64,000 nucleotides of DNA from Welwitschia mirabilis (GCA_051453625.1 JBOZIK010000001.1:157364365-157428364), one strand, 5' to 3'; counted from the stretch's first letter, positions 21,482 to 35,330 are shown. A program made the numbers and translations. The notes: generated by a model from the sequence alone, not told the origin.

Positions 21482-24400
21482 CCTATACTTGATGTTTATG
21501 TTGTTAATCTTACAGTATGATGAGAGAAATTTTTAAAATATGACAATGTCAATGGTGTCTTATATGTTTCTACCAAAGATAAGACCAAACATGACAAACA
21601 TTATTAGAGATGACAAAATCTTGGTAAAACTTAACTAACAAGAAGAAAATTGAAGATCCACTAGTAATGCTTTTGCAGATAATGAGACAAGACCCACTAC
21701 AAAGTTAATAGCCTAAGTATTGCAGTGGGTAAAGAGGTGGAGGTGTTTTTGATGCTGCCACTAAAGCTTTACATGGTCCAAAATAGTCTCTAATATAAAA
21801 CTCCAAATCCTGCAAAAAGGTGAAACTACACAAATCCTAACTCCATGTGAAGAGAAATGAAATGATGTAGCAAAACCTTGATATGCAACTCAAATCGAGT
21901 GTGTGCTAGACAACAAGAAGAGGTCACCAAAAGATAGCCACAAGCTAGAAAACTTGCAAAAAAATATAAATAGAAATATCTTGCAAATAGTTCAAAAAAT
22001 AATCTACAAAGAGTATGAAGCAAAGCCTAAAAGACTTTTGTAGTAAAAGAAGCATGCACAAGCATGCAAGAGGGCGTGTAAGCTTTGCAAGATACTTAGG
22101 GAAATTGAAAAATTGTAGGGCTAGGGAAGAAAATGAAGTAAGAATTCCAAATGATATCTTCTCCCCTCATTATTTTAAACTTTAGAGCATGCTTTTATAT
22201 GAAAGCATACCTAACTAGATCTCCACTAGGATTTCTTTTTTCCTAAGTGTAGTACCATAGTGTGACTTATTAGCACCCTAGCAATAAAAGCAAGTAAGAA
22301 TTGACCCCAAAAAGATTACTCCTCATGGCTATACCTCAAATTTATTNNNNNNNNNNNNNNNNNNNNNNNNNNNNNNNNNNNNNNNNNNNNNNNNNNNNNN
22401 NNNNNNNNNNNNNNNNNNNNNNNNNNNNNNNNNNNNNNNNNNNNNNNNNNNNNNNNNNNNNNNNNNNNNNNNNNNNNNNNNNNNNNNNNNNNNNNNNNNN
22501 NNNNNNNNNNNNNNNNNNNNNNNNNNNNNNNNNNNNNNNNNNNNNNNNNNNNNNNNNNNNNNNNNNNNNNNNNNNNNNNNNNNNNNNNNNNNNNNNNNNN
22601 NNNNNNNNNNNNNNNNNNNNNNNNNNNNNNNNNNNNNNNNNNNNNNNNNNNNNNNNNNNNNNNNNNNNNNNNNNNNNNNNNNNNNNNNNNNNNNNNNNNN
22701 NNNNNNNNNNNNNNNNNNNNNNNNNNNNNNNNNNNNNNNNNNNNNNNNNNNNNNNNNNNNNNNNNNNNNNNNNNNNNNNNNNNNNNNNNNNNNNNNNNNN
22801 NNNNNNNNNNNNNNNNNNNNNNNNNNNNNNNNNNNNNNNNNNNNNNNNNNNNNNNNNNNNNNNNNNNNNNNNNNNNNNNNNNNNNNNNNNNNNNNNNNNN
22901 NNNNNNNNNNNNNNAAGGCTTTAATTGCCTTTACATAGCTACCATGGATTTTCCCTAGAAGATGATCTCATACAAGTACTTTTGGATCACATGATCTAAA
23001 GCTGCTAAACCTTCTTTCATACAGATGTTACAACAAATAGATCCTACATCAAAATGAAAAGGATAAAACTAGAGGAAAAACAAGGAAAATCAACATTACA
23101 AATAAGAAACAGGAAATTTAAAAACATGGAAGGATTGAGAACAAAAAATACAAAAGAGGAAATAATAAAGGCATTTATAAGTACTCTCCAGAAAATATCT
23201 TAGGCAAGAGAAGATGAAATCCCCTCCTAATTTGGGTTTATCGATTTTAGGAATGATATGGAAGGCATACCATTTTACTTAAAAAATGTAAATACAAAGC
23301 AAGTAATCTTAAAAAAAATTGAATAATATTAAAGAAAAAAGATATAATTTATTAGCTTGAAAAATAAAAGACAATGAAGAATAGAATCAACTTGTTCATA
23401 CACAAGTAAATCTAAAAGCTAAAGGTCTTTTCGAAATACCATTCCTTATTTTTGAATTGTAATCCTTAGAAAAATAAACTTATCAATGTAAATATAGAAA
23501 GAAGATAAGTTAGAATAAATGTTTTCTAACTAAAATATGCGAAGTAACATGATTGTTCCAACCTAAGATAGCCCAGTCTGATGTAATACTCAAGCTTAAA
23601 GCTAAATTATTTGGAGAAATGAAAGTACTACATAGGATTCAATAGATTAAAATGAAACCTGTCAATCTATAAATGAGACATAAAGGGATGATATTGATGA
23701 ATCTTATTAAAGTCCTTAACTCAAAGTTTATGTCTCTTGGAAAAATCTCCAAGTCTACCAAAAATCTATGCTTTTTGCATGCAATAATGCTATGGAAACA
23801 ATTTCACTGAAAGGACTAGTAAATGATTTTCATTATAAATGAGATTTATTTTCAAAAAAATTATGGATGATCACTTTGCAACATTTGGTATTAAACTAGT
23901 TGATGATTTGTTTCATAAAAAGAATAAGATCATGTTTATGAATTTCAGTACAATGAGCCTAGTTAGTATACTTATATTTTAGATGAGATTCCATAAGAAA
24001 AAGTGTGACACAGTAATTTCAAAAGTGAGATATAGAGAAAATTCTATAAGAAAATCAATCATAAGGAGAAACTAGATGATTTAGAAATACTTTCAAAAGC
24101 CTAATCATACATTCTCCTTGTAGGAGTTATTCTTGTAATGCAGTTGAATTTTTTATTTTTGTGAACTACCACTAACCAATTGAATCACACACTTTAGGAT
24201 GAGATATAGATGAAGGAATAGTAAATAAGGAAATTTTAGTATCTGGGAGAAGAAAATATTAAATTCAAAACATTTAGCAATCATATCTCTCCGTAAGAGT
24301 AGAACTACCACAATTACCCAAACAAATGATTTAATTACATCCAAGTTTTCATAATATGCTATTAGGTTATGCAAAGGTTCAAACACACAACCTTTTAAAT

Positions 24401-25000
24401 GAAAGATTAGTGTTCCACTAGTTGGACTATCGTTCCATTGGTAGAATTTTTTTTTGTATTTTCAAATTTTGGAAATGATCAAACTATCGCAAAAAGATAA
24501 CCTAAGCCGACTCGAATATCTTCGTTATTTTTTTTGAACAGTTTAGTTGGAGACTTGTAATTAGAAGAGCTTTTAAGGATTAGAATATTATTTATTAAAA
24601 AAATATATTTTACATTAATATGATATTTATTAATTTTATTTTTATATTTTAATTATTAATAGTATTATATTAATTAATATTATTCATGTTATTAATATGC
24701 AATTATCAATGATTTAATTAAGGTTATTAATGTTTTTAAAGTTATAATAAGTTTTTCTATTATATTTTTTTATTAATGTTTTGATTTTTAAAATTTTTTA
24801 GCTTATCATATTATGGGGGATGTTAGATTCCAAAAATGTAATTAAACATGAAAAATATAAGTTTTAGTATAAAAATAAAGAGATATTAACTAATACCCTA
24901 TATTAAATAAACATACAGACATCTAATAACCACTAGCTCATAGTCCAAAAGAAATAAAATAAAATAGCTATAAAGGACAAAAGGCCTACATAAACTAGAT
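21482..25000. other. No gene recognised; contains N-gap 22347-22914
   Basis: AT-rich sequence with only short, motif-free open stretches (21826-22023, 24153-24386). 24590-24800 is especially low-complexity A/T. I see no LTR termini, primer site or RT blocks. Confidence 0.4.
24590..24800. repeat. Low-complexity A/T tract
   Basis: Runs of TATTATTAA-like sequence with almost no G or C. Confidence 0.6.
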
Positions 25001-25029
25001 GAAATAAAATTTAAGAATTTTTATTATCC

Positions 25030-27400
25030 CCTGAGGAGATATTTAAATCATTTTGGTTACCACTCTAGATGCTAATCAATGATTACATCTAAGATAGGAT
25101 ATGAGGAGGTTCACTCAATGGAGGTCCCTTGGAAGAGACTTTACTTATTAAATAAGGTTCATTAAACTAGTGCTCAAGAAGTTGCACAAGGGCATTAAAC
25201 TCAAGCTAAACCTTCTTCACTTGAGTCTATATTTTACCAAAATATCTAGAAAATAAAAAATTTCAACATCTTGAAAAATAACTTCATAATGAAATTGCCA
25301 TAGATAATTTAAAATGTAAGATTGGATGCAATGCCAAATAAAGGTACTAATCTTTGATAACTTAGGATTATCTTTCAAAACTATAAATTTTTGTTTATCA
25401 ATAATATCATAAGGGAATTTCTAACCCACATCTAAGCTTTATAGTAAAACTACATGCTATAGATGTATGCTGAAATGATTCCCCATCTATGCATAGGGTG
25501 CAAATAATGGTGTGCACTTCTAGGCCACGAAGACAACTACCTTAAGATAATTCTTTATGAAAAATATACTAAGTAAAATTATTACAATTTTGGTTTTTAT
25601 AGGGTTGGGATTCTTAATTTGATAATTAGAAATTTATTTAGGGCTAATATTTTAATTAGGATTTTAAAATTTATTGTAATGAAGGTTTGAATTTTATTAG
25701 GGTTGAGGGTATGAAAGCCTAAATAAAAGGTTTTATGTTAAAAACAATAAAGTCAAGTCTACATATAACATAAATAACATCTACAGTTCTACAAGAAAAA
25801 ACTAGGAATAAAGGCATAAAAGTGCTCAGAGATCAAAATATGAAAAGAAAAGACATTTAAAATAAAAAGAATTAATTCATGATGGTTTTTTGTATTCGAG
25901 TGTGGATGGAGAAGTAAATTCTTATTAAAAGCTAAAGGGTCATCCACCCAATGTACCAAAACTTATAAGAGGTAATTAAACTTTAAGTGGATCATTACTA
26001 CTTATGATCTAATTTGAAAAATAACACAATGAAAAGTATAAGCCTTCCTAGCATTTAGGGGAAGAAAATGAATGAATGTACTTTTTATTGAAAATCAATC
26101 ACAATTTCCAAATTTAATACAAAACAATAAAATGAATGCATTTCCATAAAAAAGAATAAGGAGAAGATATGTTATGGATATCATCAGAGAAAATCTCTTT
26201 CTAATGTGATTTATAACCTTATAGAGATCTAAACACCCACAATCAAATAGAAGCTACACCTCTACCTTCATGAAAAAATATGACAAATGACTTTCATCCA
26301 AGCTAGAAGAGGAACAAAATACTAGGGAAAATCCTAGATGAAGTAATGGAGTCCTAAGTAAATCAAGGATGTAAAACATAATTAAAAAAAGAATGCTTCA
26401 CTTTAGGTAAGTCTAGAAATTTCCAAATTGACTAAAAATGATATTTTTAAATATGTTTTAAATCATTCATATTTCATTGATAATTGTACTAAAAAAGTAA
26501 GAAGATAAGAAGAGTAAGGAAAATTGGAACTTTTAAAACTTTAAAAGGTAATAAATTTGATCAATCTACTCACTTGAAAAAATACCATATAGATTCCTTG
26601 TTATTAATCAATTGAAGATTATGTTTTGATGAAATCTTTAGCTTAAGAAAAGCAAGGTATATTATTGTGAATAATCCATATAACATTTGAAATTTTGTTC
26701 ATTAAATTCACTACCCTTGAAAACAATACTTCTTAAAGAATAATACCTTTCTAAAACCATTTGAAGGATAACTTAAGAGGACAACATGCTAATAAATCAA
26801 TGGATAAGAAAATCCAACATTGACGTAATTCTTAAAGAACTGATAAAGGAAGGATAAATGGATTTTCATGCCTCCTAGATGCTTTCTTATTATAATTTTA
26901 TGTGAGAAGACTATCTAATTCATAGGATGAATATTGTTTCAGATAAACTAATTTTTAGAAAAGACATTAGCTAATCTCTTTAAAAGTAAAGAAGTAATAT
27001 AATTAGATTTATTAACTTCTTTTTAAATCTATTTGTTACATAAATCTTGAAGATAATTTAAACAATCTGCAAAACCTAGTTCACTCATCTTTTTAAAAGA
27101 CAATAGATATGATAAGATACTCTAACATAACCATTTTTGGTGTTAGATGCCAATCACATATAACTAGTTAAAATACTTTCAAGCTTCTTATAATCTTACT
27201 AATAGGGAGCCCAACAACAAGGATAATGAGCAGAAGCCAAAATAGATTTACATACTATGGATTTTCTTGCAAGTTAGATCTTCTTAGATTTTCATTTATA
27301 TATCTTATTTTGATATCTATCAAAAACCCATTCTTAAAGATTGCAAGGAGATCTTAAAAAAGGAAAAAGAAATTTTTAAAACATTAAAAATCTCTATAGT
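25030..27400 (-). mobile_element. LINE (non-LTR retrotransposon) pol remnant
   Basis: The minus strand, read through many stops, gives blocks in the order of the region after the RT palm of plant LINEs. Near 27250-27190 it reads ILASAHYPCCWAPY, resembling the S/A-x-x-x-x-x-C-W-x-P motif after RT motif E. About 27110-27040 reads a decayed KKMSELGFADCLNYLQ, where intact copies have PKxxGGLGLxDxxxQ. About 26690-26590 reads LINNKESIWYFF. Near 25530-25440 a Cys-rich VHTIICTLCIDGESFQHT resembles the C-x-x-C-x-x-x-x-E-[ST]-x-x-H zinc motif at LINE C-termini. The RT catalytic core was not found, so the copy is probably 5'-truncated. Confidence 0.45.
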
Positions 27401-27841
27401 TAAATAAATAACTAAATCTTAATAGAAAGGCAATGGTAATTGCTAGATAAAGTGTATGTAGAATATTTTTACTAGTTTATTTTGGACCTTAAGAGCATGT
27501 AATATTGATCAATTTAGTAAAACTAAAACTAAAGTTTTATTATATTTGTAGATCCTAAGGATCTATTTAGTGAAATTAGTAGTGAAGATGTGAAATCAAT
27601 GCTCTATCATTTGTAATCATAAAGAAATTAGGAGGATTAGGATTAAAATTTCATTACTTAATAAAATATTTTTCAATTTTTAATTAAAAATAAAATTATT
27701 TATTAAAAATAAAAATTTTTATTAAAAATTAAAAATATTTATTAAAAATCAAAATTTTTAATTAAAAAGTGATAACACCTATTAAAAAATTTAAAAATAT
27801 TTTTTTAATAGTTTTATTTTGAAAAAGTTTTTTGTTTTTTA

Positions 27842-27896
<55 letters not shown>

Positions 27897-28639
27897 AAAC
27901 CACACAACACTGTCACCTTGGTTGTTGCATGATATGGCAAGAAGGTTGTTGATGTACTAGGTTTAAGTACCTCGACAGCTACATTGCCATGGGTACTAGC
28001 ATGTTTAAGGGCCCTATAACCCTTGGCTATGTAGATGACCATGGTAATAAGGCTATTAACAATAACATTAGCCTACATAAGACTTAAAAAGATTGAAATT
28101 TTGATTAATTTGATTATTTTAAATATTTTGATTATTTAGAGATTAAAAGTAGGGACAAAAAAAGGGATAAGTTTATTGTATAACATGGGAGAAGTAAAAG
28201 GAGGATAACTTACAGGTGTTGGAAACAAAAGTGGAGCTAATGGATGAAGTGCAAAGGTTAGATCATATTACTCAATGTCATTATCGACTAATAAAATACC
28301 ATCAGTTTAGGTACTAATTGAATCTTTTGGTGAAAAAAATCCATATATAGAAGGATTAATCATAAACCCATGATGTTGTTTAAGATACAAATAAATTAAG
28401 CTTAATTTAGAGTGGAGTCTTTTATTACTGATATTCTTGATAAATTTTCTGGTTAAGATGGAATTAACTAGCTTTTACTCATTGGTGTTCCCCTTCCTCT
28501 CCACCCCCACTTTAACCCACCCATCAACCAATAATAAAACCCCTCCTTATTAAGATTAATATATGTTTTAAATTTTTTTTGAAGTTTCTAATTGAATTTC
28601 AACTACTATATCATACTGTAGAACTGACTAGAATCTCTT
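27401..28639. other. No gene recognised; A/T low complexity and microsatellite
   Basis: 27655-27800 is built of ATTAAAAAT-like phrases. A (CA)n tract follows. 28440-28560 has a C-rich patch. Nothing coding is supported. Confidence 0.4.
27844..27892. repeat. (CA)n microsatellite
   Basis: About 24 uninterrupted CA dinucleotides. They also create a spurious Val-Cys repeat in a minus-strand open frame. Confidence 0.98.
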
Positions 28640-29155
28640 TGTGACATTTTCAATTTCCTTTACAAAAATTAAAGGAAAAAGGTTTGAATAGTAAATGTGA
28701 ATATCATTTAAGAATAATGAAAACTAAAGAATAATCATATATTTATTAAAATAAGCGAAACTATTACAGATTAAAGATAATAAGGAATTCATCTTTATTA
28801 CATAAGAACTCCAAAATGAGAATTGTGATTTTATTAATACCAAATGCACAATGTTAGTATAGTGGACTAACTAGGTCATACTGCCTTCAACGTTTAGTCT
28901 AGGGACTACTAGGGAACTAAGCTAGCTTATTAAGGGCTTACTATGCCCCTATTCAAATCCCATGCATTCCCTTATCTTTTCCAAATACCTCATTTAACAT
29001 TGAAAAAATGACATGAGTCTTTAAAACACTTATTTGATAAGGGTTATTATCATATCCCATATTTTGTAAATCCTATTTACTTAAATATTAAGTATATTAA
29101 GCTTTCAGTCAAATGATTATTATCCTTATTTAAATTCTTATAAAAAAATGTCATT
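28640..29155 (-). repeat. LTR-like repeat, copy A
   Basis: It is about 500 bp and aligns with 54495-55005 over its whole length. Shared stretches include TTTGAATAGTAAA, CTTTATTAAAATAAG and GACTACTAGGG. Both copies start at TGTGACATT. No primer site or internal sequence adjoins this copy, so it may be a solo LTR. Confidence 0.6.
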
Positions 29156-31112
29156 TTAAATTAACCTTAGCTATAACTTTCACAATTTACAATGAAAATG
29201 AAAAAAATTATGTTAGAAGGTTTTTATAAGAAAAGCTATTCAAACATTGAAAATTAGATAATCCCATTATATAAGGAATTAAAATCACATAAATTAAAAA
29301 CTTCAAGAGGACATAATAATATATTTTGCATCTTATTTGTTCATTTAGATTGTTGGTAAATATGATAGGTGTACTATATTATGAATATATATTTTCTTCC
29401 TTGTGTTATGTGACTAATAGATTTTATGCATTTTGAAATAAATGAGCATTTGAACAAGTACATGCCTAGAACCAAGAATAATAAATGAGTAGATTTACTC
29501 CACCATGATTTTATATTCTTGAGATGTGTAAGGACACTTGGCTCATTGTGTACTCATTATTTTATTCATTGGAATTAAAGAGTTTGTCTCATTATGCCAC
29601 ATGATAATTTTTAGATTTGTGCATTTTTTTCTTTGATGTATGTCTTGGATGAATTAAACTTTCTTATGAGCCTATAAAGGATTAAAAAGGAGCTAGCATG
29701 AGGAAATGATGTATGTAATTAACCTTGCAAATGAAAGCAAGAAGATTACTCACCCTAGTTGGGGGCATAAGTTATAAATATAATCTATTTTTGTATTCTA
29801 ATGTCATTTATTACTCATCCCACTTATCAATGCTAAATCATGTGATCTTATGATCTTGAACTATGTGCCTTTGTTTATTTATATATAAAGATCCTTTTCT
29901 CTCTTGTGAAAGGGGGTGCTTTTCTTTTGTTTCATACAAGTACATTTATTCTTCCCACCCCGATCCCCTCCTCTCTTTCTTTCATTTTCTTGCTTGTGAA
30001 ACTTGGAGCTTGGAGCTTGGANNNNNNNNNNNNNNNNNNNNNNNNNNNNNNNNNNNNNNNNNNNNNNNNNNNNNNNNNNNNNNNNNNNNNNNNNNNNNNN
30101 NNNNNNNNNNNNNNNNNNNNNAATTATAATTTAGGAATTATACATTAAAATCATCATAGTTTAAAAACAGAGAACTTTACATTATAACAAACTACTAAAA
30201 GATAATGTTTGTAGGTCTTAAAATAATGTTTATTTAGAAATTAATGATTCTTTTATCTTTGAATATATGAAAAAAGGCTATATTACTAAGGAAGATTAAT
30301 GAAAATATGAATGAAAAACAAATATTAGATTCTTGATGGTAAAGTCTACTAATAGAGAATTTGTCTTTTGGGAGCTTTCTTTGGAACTCCCCTTCTCCTG
30401 TGGTCTTTTTGTTGCCCGATTGAATTAGATCTCCTAAACGTTTATTGCTTTTTATTTTGGTGATCTTTTACCTGTCATATTTTCTTTTAAAATGACCTAC
30501 TTTTAATGGATGCCTCCTCTTCTTCTTTTTATGCTCTTTGAGCTCCCCTATGTGTAGCTTTGTTGTTACTTATGTTTTCTTTTGATTATACTTTTTTGAA
30601 GTGCTACCTCTACCTAGGTGCTTTACCCACTATCTTAGAGTGCTAACCTCTACTCGTAGCCTTACTGCAAGTGGCCCTCCCTCTTTCAGATGCATCTCTT
30701 CTCCACTTTTTTCTTGATCACGTGCTCTTAACTTCTTCATTTCTTCTCATCGTGTCCTTTTTACATTTGAATTACCTTCATTTTCATTGTGCCTACTATC
30801 TCCATGTGCTCCTATTTGACTGTGTTCCTTTTTGTCTCTCTGTTTGAATGGCCACTTTTTTATGATCATCTTCCTTGTTTTTTCCTTTCTTTCTCTCCTA
30901 TTTTTCTCACTGTCATTATCTGTGACTAGTCTTCATTAAGAGGGACCACTGATTAGCACCACGGACACTGGCACATTTGGATGAGATGCTGCCCTAGCCT
31001 TTTGACTTGTGATGTTCTTTCTAGACATCCTCTTTATACATTGGTTTTCTACCCTTTCTTCACAAGCTGCCTCTCTAATCATTGGCATCTTCCCTTTGGC
31101 TACCTGTGATTG
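29156..31112. other. No gene recognised; contains 100-N gap 30022-30121
   Basis: A pyrimidine-rich stretch (about 30380-31100) has frequent CTTCTT and CTCT phrases but no coding motif. The gap of exactly 100 N is of unknown true size. Confidence 0.4.
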
Positions 31113-31426
31113 TGTTGGAGAATTTTGCTGAATGGAGAAACAAAGTGAAAGAAAACTTGATTCTACAGATCAATGATTCGTTAACTTAAAGCAGTTCCTA
31201 TTAAATAGGTTGTACAATGAGCATAACTTGAGGATAAAGTAACTAACTTAGCTAAAAACTATGTAACGTTTACTAGTAAGAAGCTATGTAATGTTCACTA
31301 GTAAGAAACTATGTAACATTTACTAGCAAGAAACTAGGAACCATAACAAACCACAATAGCTAGAATATCTTAAGAGATTTATTATTCTAATAAAAAAGAA
31401 GTTTGAATTAATTAAAACTCCTAACA
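31113..31426 (-). repeat. 3' LTR of Copia-1
   Basis: It begins TGTTAGGAG on the minus strand and aligns closely with 35373-35665. It has one extra copy of a ~31-bp internal unit (AACTATGTAACRTTYACTAG), present three times here and two times in the partner. Confidence 0.85.
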
Positions 31427-31438
31427 CTTCCCCTTCAT
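31427..31438 (-). promoter_or_regulatory. Polypurine tract of Copia-1
   Basis: The minus strand reads GAATGAAGGGGAAG just before the LTR start. Confidence 0.65.
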
Positions 31439-31439
31439 T

Positions 31440-31960
31440 CGAACTTGCAAACTCCAAGCTATACACAAAACTCCTCATGCTTCGACTGCAATAGGATCTT
31501 GGTTATGATGTCTGCAACTTGCTCTTTAGTTTTGCAACTTTTTAACTTGATTTCATCTTTAGCCAGTAGCTTCCTTATGAAGTGGTGCTCGATTTCAATG
31601 TGTTTTATCTAGCTATGAAACATAGGATTCTTTGCAAGTAACACTGTAGATTTACTATCACAAAACAACTCAGTTGCATTACTTTGCTCTTACCTAAGAT
31701 CACTCAATAATATTCACAGCCACATTGCTTGATATGTTGAAGCTATTGCAACATCATATTCAGCCTCTGTAGAAGATAATGCCACTATAGCCTATTTCTT
31801 TAAGTTCAAAGAAATTGCAGATACCCAAGCATAAAGTAGTTCCAAGAAGTACTCCATCTATCTTCTAATAAACCTACCTAATCACTAAAGTCTTCCACCT
31901 CACAAAACTAGATACCATTCTTCTTAGTACTTGATAGGTAGCATAGTATCGTTATGGTAG
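31440..31960 (-). pseudogene. Copia-1 RNase H, degenerate
   Basis: The minus strand near 31520-31450 reads KEQVADIITKILLQSKHEEF followed by LGVCKFE. This matches the copia C-terminal block EQVADIxTKPLxxxxFxxLxxxLGV. Upstream residues near 31830-31760 decay from the ALSTxEAEY block. RNase H would remove the RNA template. Confidence 0.7.
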
Positions 31961-32202
31961 CTCCAAAATGATGTTTATTTGGTTTGTGCATGAACTATGA
32001 AAATACCCCAATTGCAAAGCTTATAATAAGTCATAAGTATGTTAAGTAAATAAGTCTCTCGATTAAGCTTCTATATAAGCTTGCATCAGCCATCCCTGTA
32101 TTATCATGTGGACTGAACCTCTTATTAATATTCATAAGGGTAATGGCTAGTTTGTAAACTAGTCATATTGAATTTTTCTAGCATATCCTCAACATACCTT
32201 CA

Positions 32203-32860
32203 TTATGAGATGAAAATTCTAGCTTCCATTTGAACAATCTCTAAGCCCAGAAAATAATGTAACTCCCCAAGATTGGTTATGTCAAACATGCTTTTCATGG
32301 ACTTTCTAAACTTTGATATAAGTTCCAAAGATGAATTGGTGTAAATCATGTCATCCATGTAAAGACTTACAACAACAATATCACTCATACCATGCTTCTT
32401 TAAATGGAGTGTAAGTTCATGCATGCTTCTCTCGATTCCATTTTTGCAGAAGAAATGATCTATCTTACTATGCCACTCCCGTAGAGCTTGCTTCAACCTG
32501 TAAAGTGCTTTCTTCAAACAAAACACTTTGCTTGGTTCTTCTAATCTTTCGAAGCTAGGAGGTTAATATACATAGACTTCTTCTTGTAGACCTCCCTTTA
32601 GAAAAGCTAACTTCACATCAAATTGATACACCTTTCACCGTTTTTGTGCAGCAAGAGCCAATATCATTCTAACGGTTTTAAAACAAGTAACTAGTGTAAA
32701 TGTCTCACCAAAATATATTCCTTGTTGCTGTGCATATCCTTTCATAACCAATCTAGCTTTGTGTTCCTAAATACTACCATCAGCTAAGAGTTTAGTCTTA
32801 AAAATTCATTTTAATTTAATGGCTTGTTTACCTTCGGATAGTTTAGCAAGTTTCCAATTA
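32203..32860 (-). pseudogene. Copia-1 reverse transcriptase
   Basis: The open stretch 32526-32203 begins MFCLKKALYRLKQALREWH (family [19 protein letters not shown]). It holds the catalytic box in VVSLYMDDMIYTNS (family YVDDxIxxG) and ends LGELHYFLGLEI (family LGxLxYFLGIEV). The two catalytic Asp residues of YMDD are intact here, but stops and frameshifts lie upstream. Confidence 0.85.
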
Positions 32861-33539
32861 TGATTTTTTCGATGGCCATAAGCTCTGCATCCATTGCACA
32901 TTACCATTCATACTTCTCCATTGCGTCTTCTACATAAATGGGATCACCAGCAAAAAAAAACAAGTGGAGAAAAAGCATAGATATCATACTTGAGAGACTT
33001 GTATTTAATTGATGTAGACTCTTGAGATGATGATGTCAAACTTGATGCTAAATTTGGCCTAACTGATGTTGTATTTTGTGATCTGAAAATATTTGTTGCA
33101 CCATCTTCTTTTGTTGTCTCTTGTGATTCATTCAGCTTAGGTTGCTCAACTTGCATAACTATCTTCTTAACATCTTTTCCCCATTTCTAGGAACTTTGTT
33201 CATTAAATACGACATTCCTACTCATTATAATTTTATCATCCATGGGATCATAGATTCTGTAGGCCTTTGATTTGTTATAATGACCAATGAAAATTTACTT
33301 TTGCGATTTCTCCTGTAACTTATGTTTTCTAGTTAAATGTAAAGCATAACAAATACAACCAAAAATATGTAAGTGACTCATAGAGGGCTTATTATCATAT
33401 CATGCTTCATAGGGCGTCTAATCCCACACAACTTTTATGGATGAAATATTGAGTAAATATACTGTCGTAGCTACATCTTGTGCCTAGAATAAATCTGATA
33501 ATCCTTTCTGTTTCAACATAGAATGAGCCATCTCTACAA

Positions 33540-34000
33540 CCGTTCTTTTACTCCGCTAGACCATTTTGCTCAGGTGTATAAGGTGTTGTAAGCTCCTTTT
33601 TTATCCCTTGTTCATCACAAAAAGAGACAAATTTTGATAAAATGAACTTACCTCCTTGATCTCTGTGAAGCACCTTTAAATTTTTTCCACTTTGCCTCTC
33701 CATAAGTGCTTTGAATTTTTTGAAACAATCAAATGTTTCATACTTGAGTTGCAAGAAGTAGATCCAGCTCATTCTACTAAAATCATTGATGAATAATAAG
33801 AAGTATTTGCTTCCTGTAAGAGATTTATTTCTTATGGGGCCATATAAATTGGCATGAATTAATTCCAATACCTCTATAACTTATCTTAATTTTTCCATGG
33901 GAAAAGTCTTCTTGGTTTGTTTTCCAAGTATGCAACCTTCACATACTTTGTTTAGTGACACAATGGTAGGTAGATCACTAGCCATCTCCTTATTTTTTAG
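33540..34000 (-). pseudogene. Copia-1 integrase, degenerate
   Basis: The open stretch 33868-33548 begins MELIHANLYGPIRNKSLTGS (family LELVHxDLxGPMxxxSLxGS). It continues YFLLFINDFSRMSWIYFLQ, then FKALMERQSGKNLKVLHRDQ and YTPEQNGLAE (family TPQQNGVVE). The first catalytic Asp of the D-D-35-E triad is Asn (HANLYG) and the second lies in HRDQGG. Upstream near 33960-33900 is the CEGCxLGKQ zinc-region motif. Confidence 0.85.
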
Positions 34001-34199
34001 CAATTGCAAGCTCTTCATGTTCAAGTAACCGTATTGAAGGTGCTAATGTTCACTGTCCTCCATGACTTTACTCACTAAGGCTGTCTTTGTATAAGAAAAA
34101 TCAAGCAGAAACATTTTGTTTACAGACATATGAGCACAAGCAAGAACCTCATCCGTAGACTTGTTTTTTACCATACATTTATCATCATTGAACAAGACT

Positions 34200-34620
34200 A
34201 AATAACCAAATTTAATCAACTATCTTATGTTTAATAGATTATAGGCCAAGTAAAGAGTGAAATGAACATCTTTAATGAGTCTTTTTTGATTACCTATAGT
34301 GATTACAATAGTTCCTATCCCTTTAATCTGGAGTTATTTGTCATCACTGAGTCAAACCTGAGACTTTACTATTTTATCCAAGTCTTTAAATTTTGATTTG
34401 TCACCTGTCATATGGTGAGAGATCAATTATCAATGTATCAAACCTGATTAGCAATGTACTCATTTCTTGCATATGTTATAAACAAGTAGTATTCTTTATC
34501 TTCTTTGGCATACTTAACTTCTTCAGGTTTGGACTAGTAAATGTTGTCTGTATGTTCATATTTCTTATAATAAGAACAATGCACCAAACTAAATTAACCA
34601 TGTCCCCTTCCTTGGAAGCC
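34200..34620 (-). pseudogene. Copia-1 zinc knuckle and protease, degenerate
   Basis: The minus-strand reading passes through a decayed CX2CX4HX4C knuckle (YYKKYEHTDN). It is followed by the run to the protease motif, where WYIDSGCSxHMTG of intact copies is reduced to fragments. Many stops. Confidence 0.55.
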
Positions 34621-34623
34621 TCC

Positions 34624-35330
34624 TCAGCCTCGTCCTCTTATATGTTGATTTGAGGACTCAGGCCCCCCTTTGATTTGAAATGCCCTTTCTTCCTCCTTCA
34701 CAATTGATCTATTAATTCTTGCCTCGTGAGCTTGGAGTGAACCTATCAGTTCACCAAACAAGAAAGTGGATAGATCCTTGGATTCTTCGATTATAGCTAC
34801 TACATGATCAAACGTGGATGGCAAGCTCCTTAGAACTTTAGCAACCACTGTTTCATCTGCTACTTAATCTCCATAAGATCTCATTTGTCCTAGAATTAAT
34901 AAGACTCTTGCTAAAAAATCTTGCATAGATTCAGTACTTTTCATGAAGGAGGTTTCAAAATCTCATCTGAGTGATTGTAATTTAATAATAATTACCTTGG
35001 AGGAACCTTGATATTTAGTTTTTGAGAGTAGTCCATGCTTGCTTGGTCATGGTAGCTGCTGCTATCCTTAAAAAAATTGACTCATCCACTACTTGTTAGA
35101 TGAAAAAGAGTTCTTTGACATCTCGCTTCTGATGCTCTTTATTGTGAGTCTCATCATCTTCATTCTCTTCATAACCTATTTTGACATAGTTCCACAGATA
35201 TTACGACTTGAATAAGGTTTTCATTTTGATGCTCCAAAATTTGTATGAGTCTCCTTTGGATAGAGGAATTTGGCTGAGAAACATTGACACTAGTGTTGGT
35301 AGCCATTCTTGAGCATGAAGTAGACTTGGA
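34624..35330 (-). pseudogene. Copia-1 gag (UBN2-type)
   Basis: The open stretch 34848-34624 begins MVAKVLRSLPSTFDHVVAII (family KVLRSLPxKFDxVVxAIEE) and continues DLSTFLFGELIGSLQAHEAR. This is the UBN2/retrotran-gag helix common to Tork-type copia gag. Upstream residues to about 35330 are broken by stops. Confidence 0.85.

Noticed and set aside
22301-22924. Apparent 207-codon frame
   Set aside because: All but 17 codons are N.
27839-28042. 67-codon minus-strand frame ending in a Val-Cys repeat
   Set aside because: The repeat is the (CA)n microsatellite and the rest has no motif.
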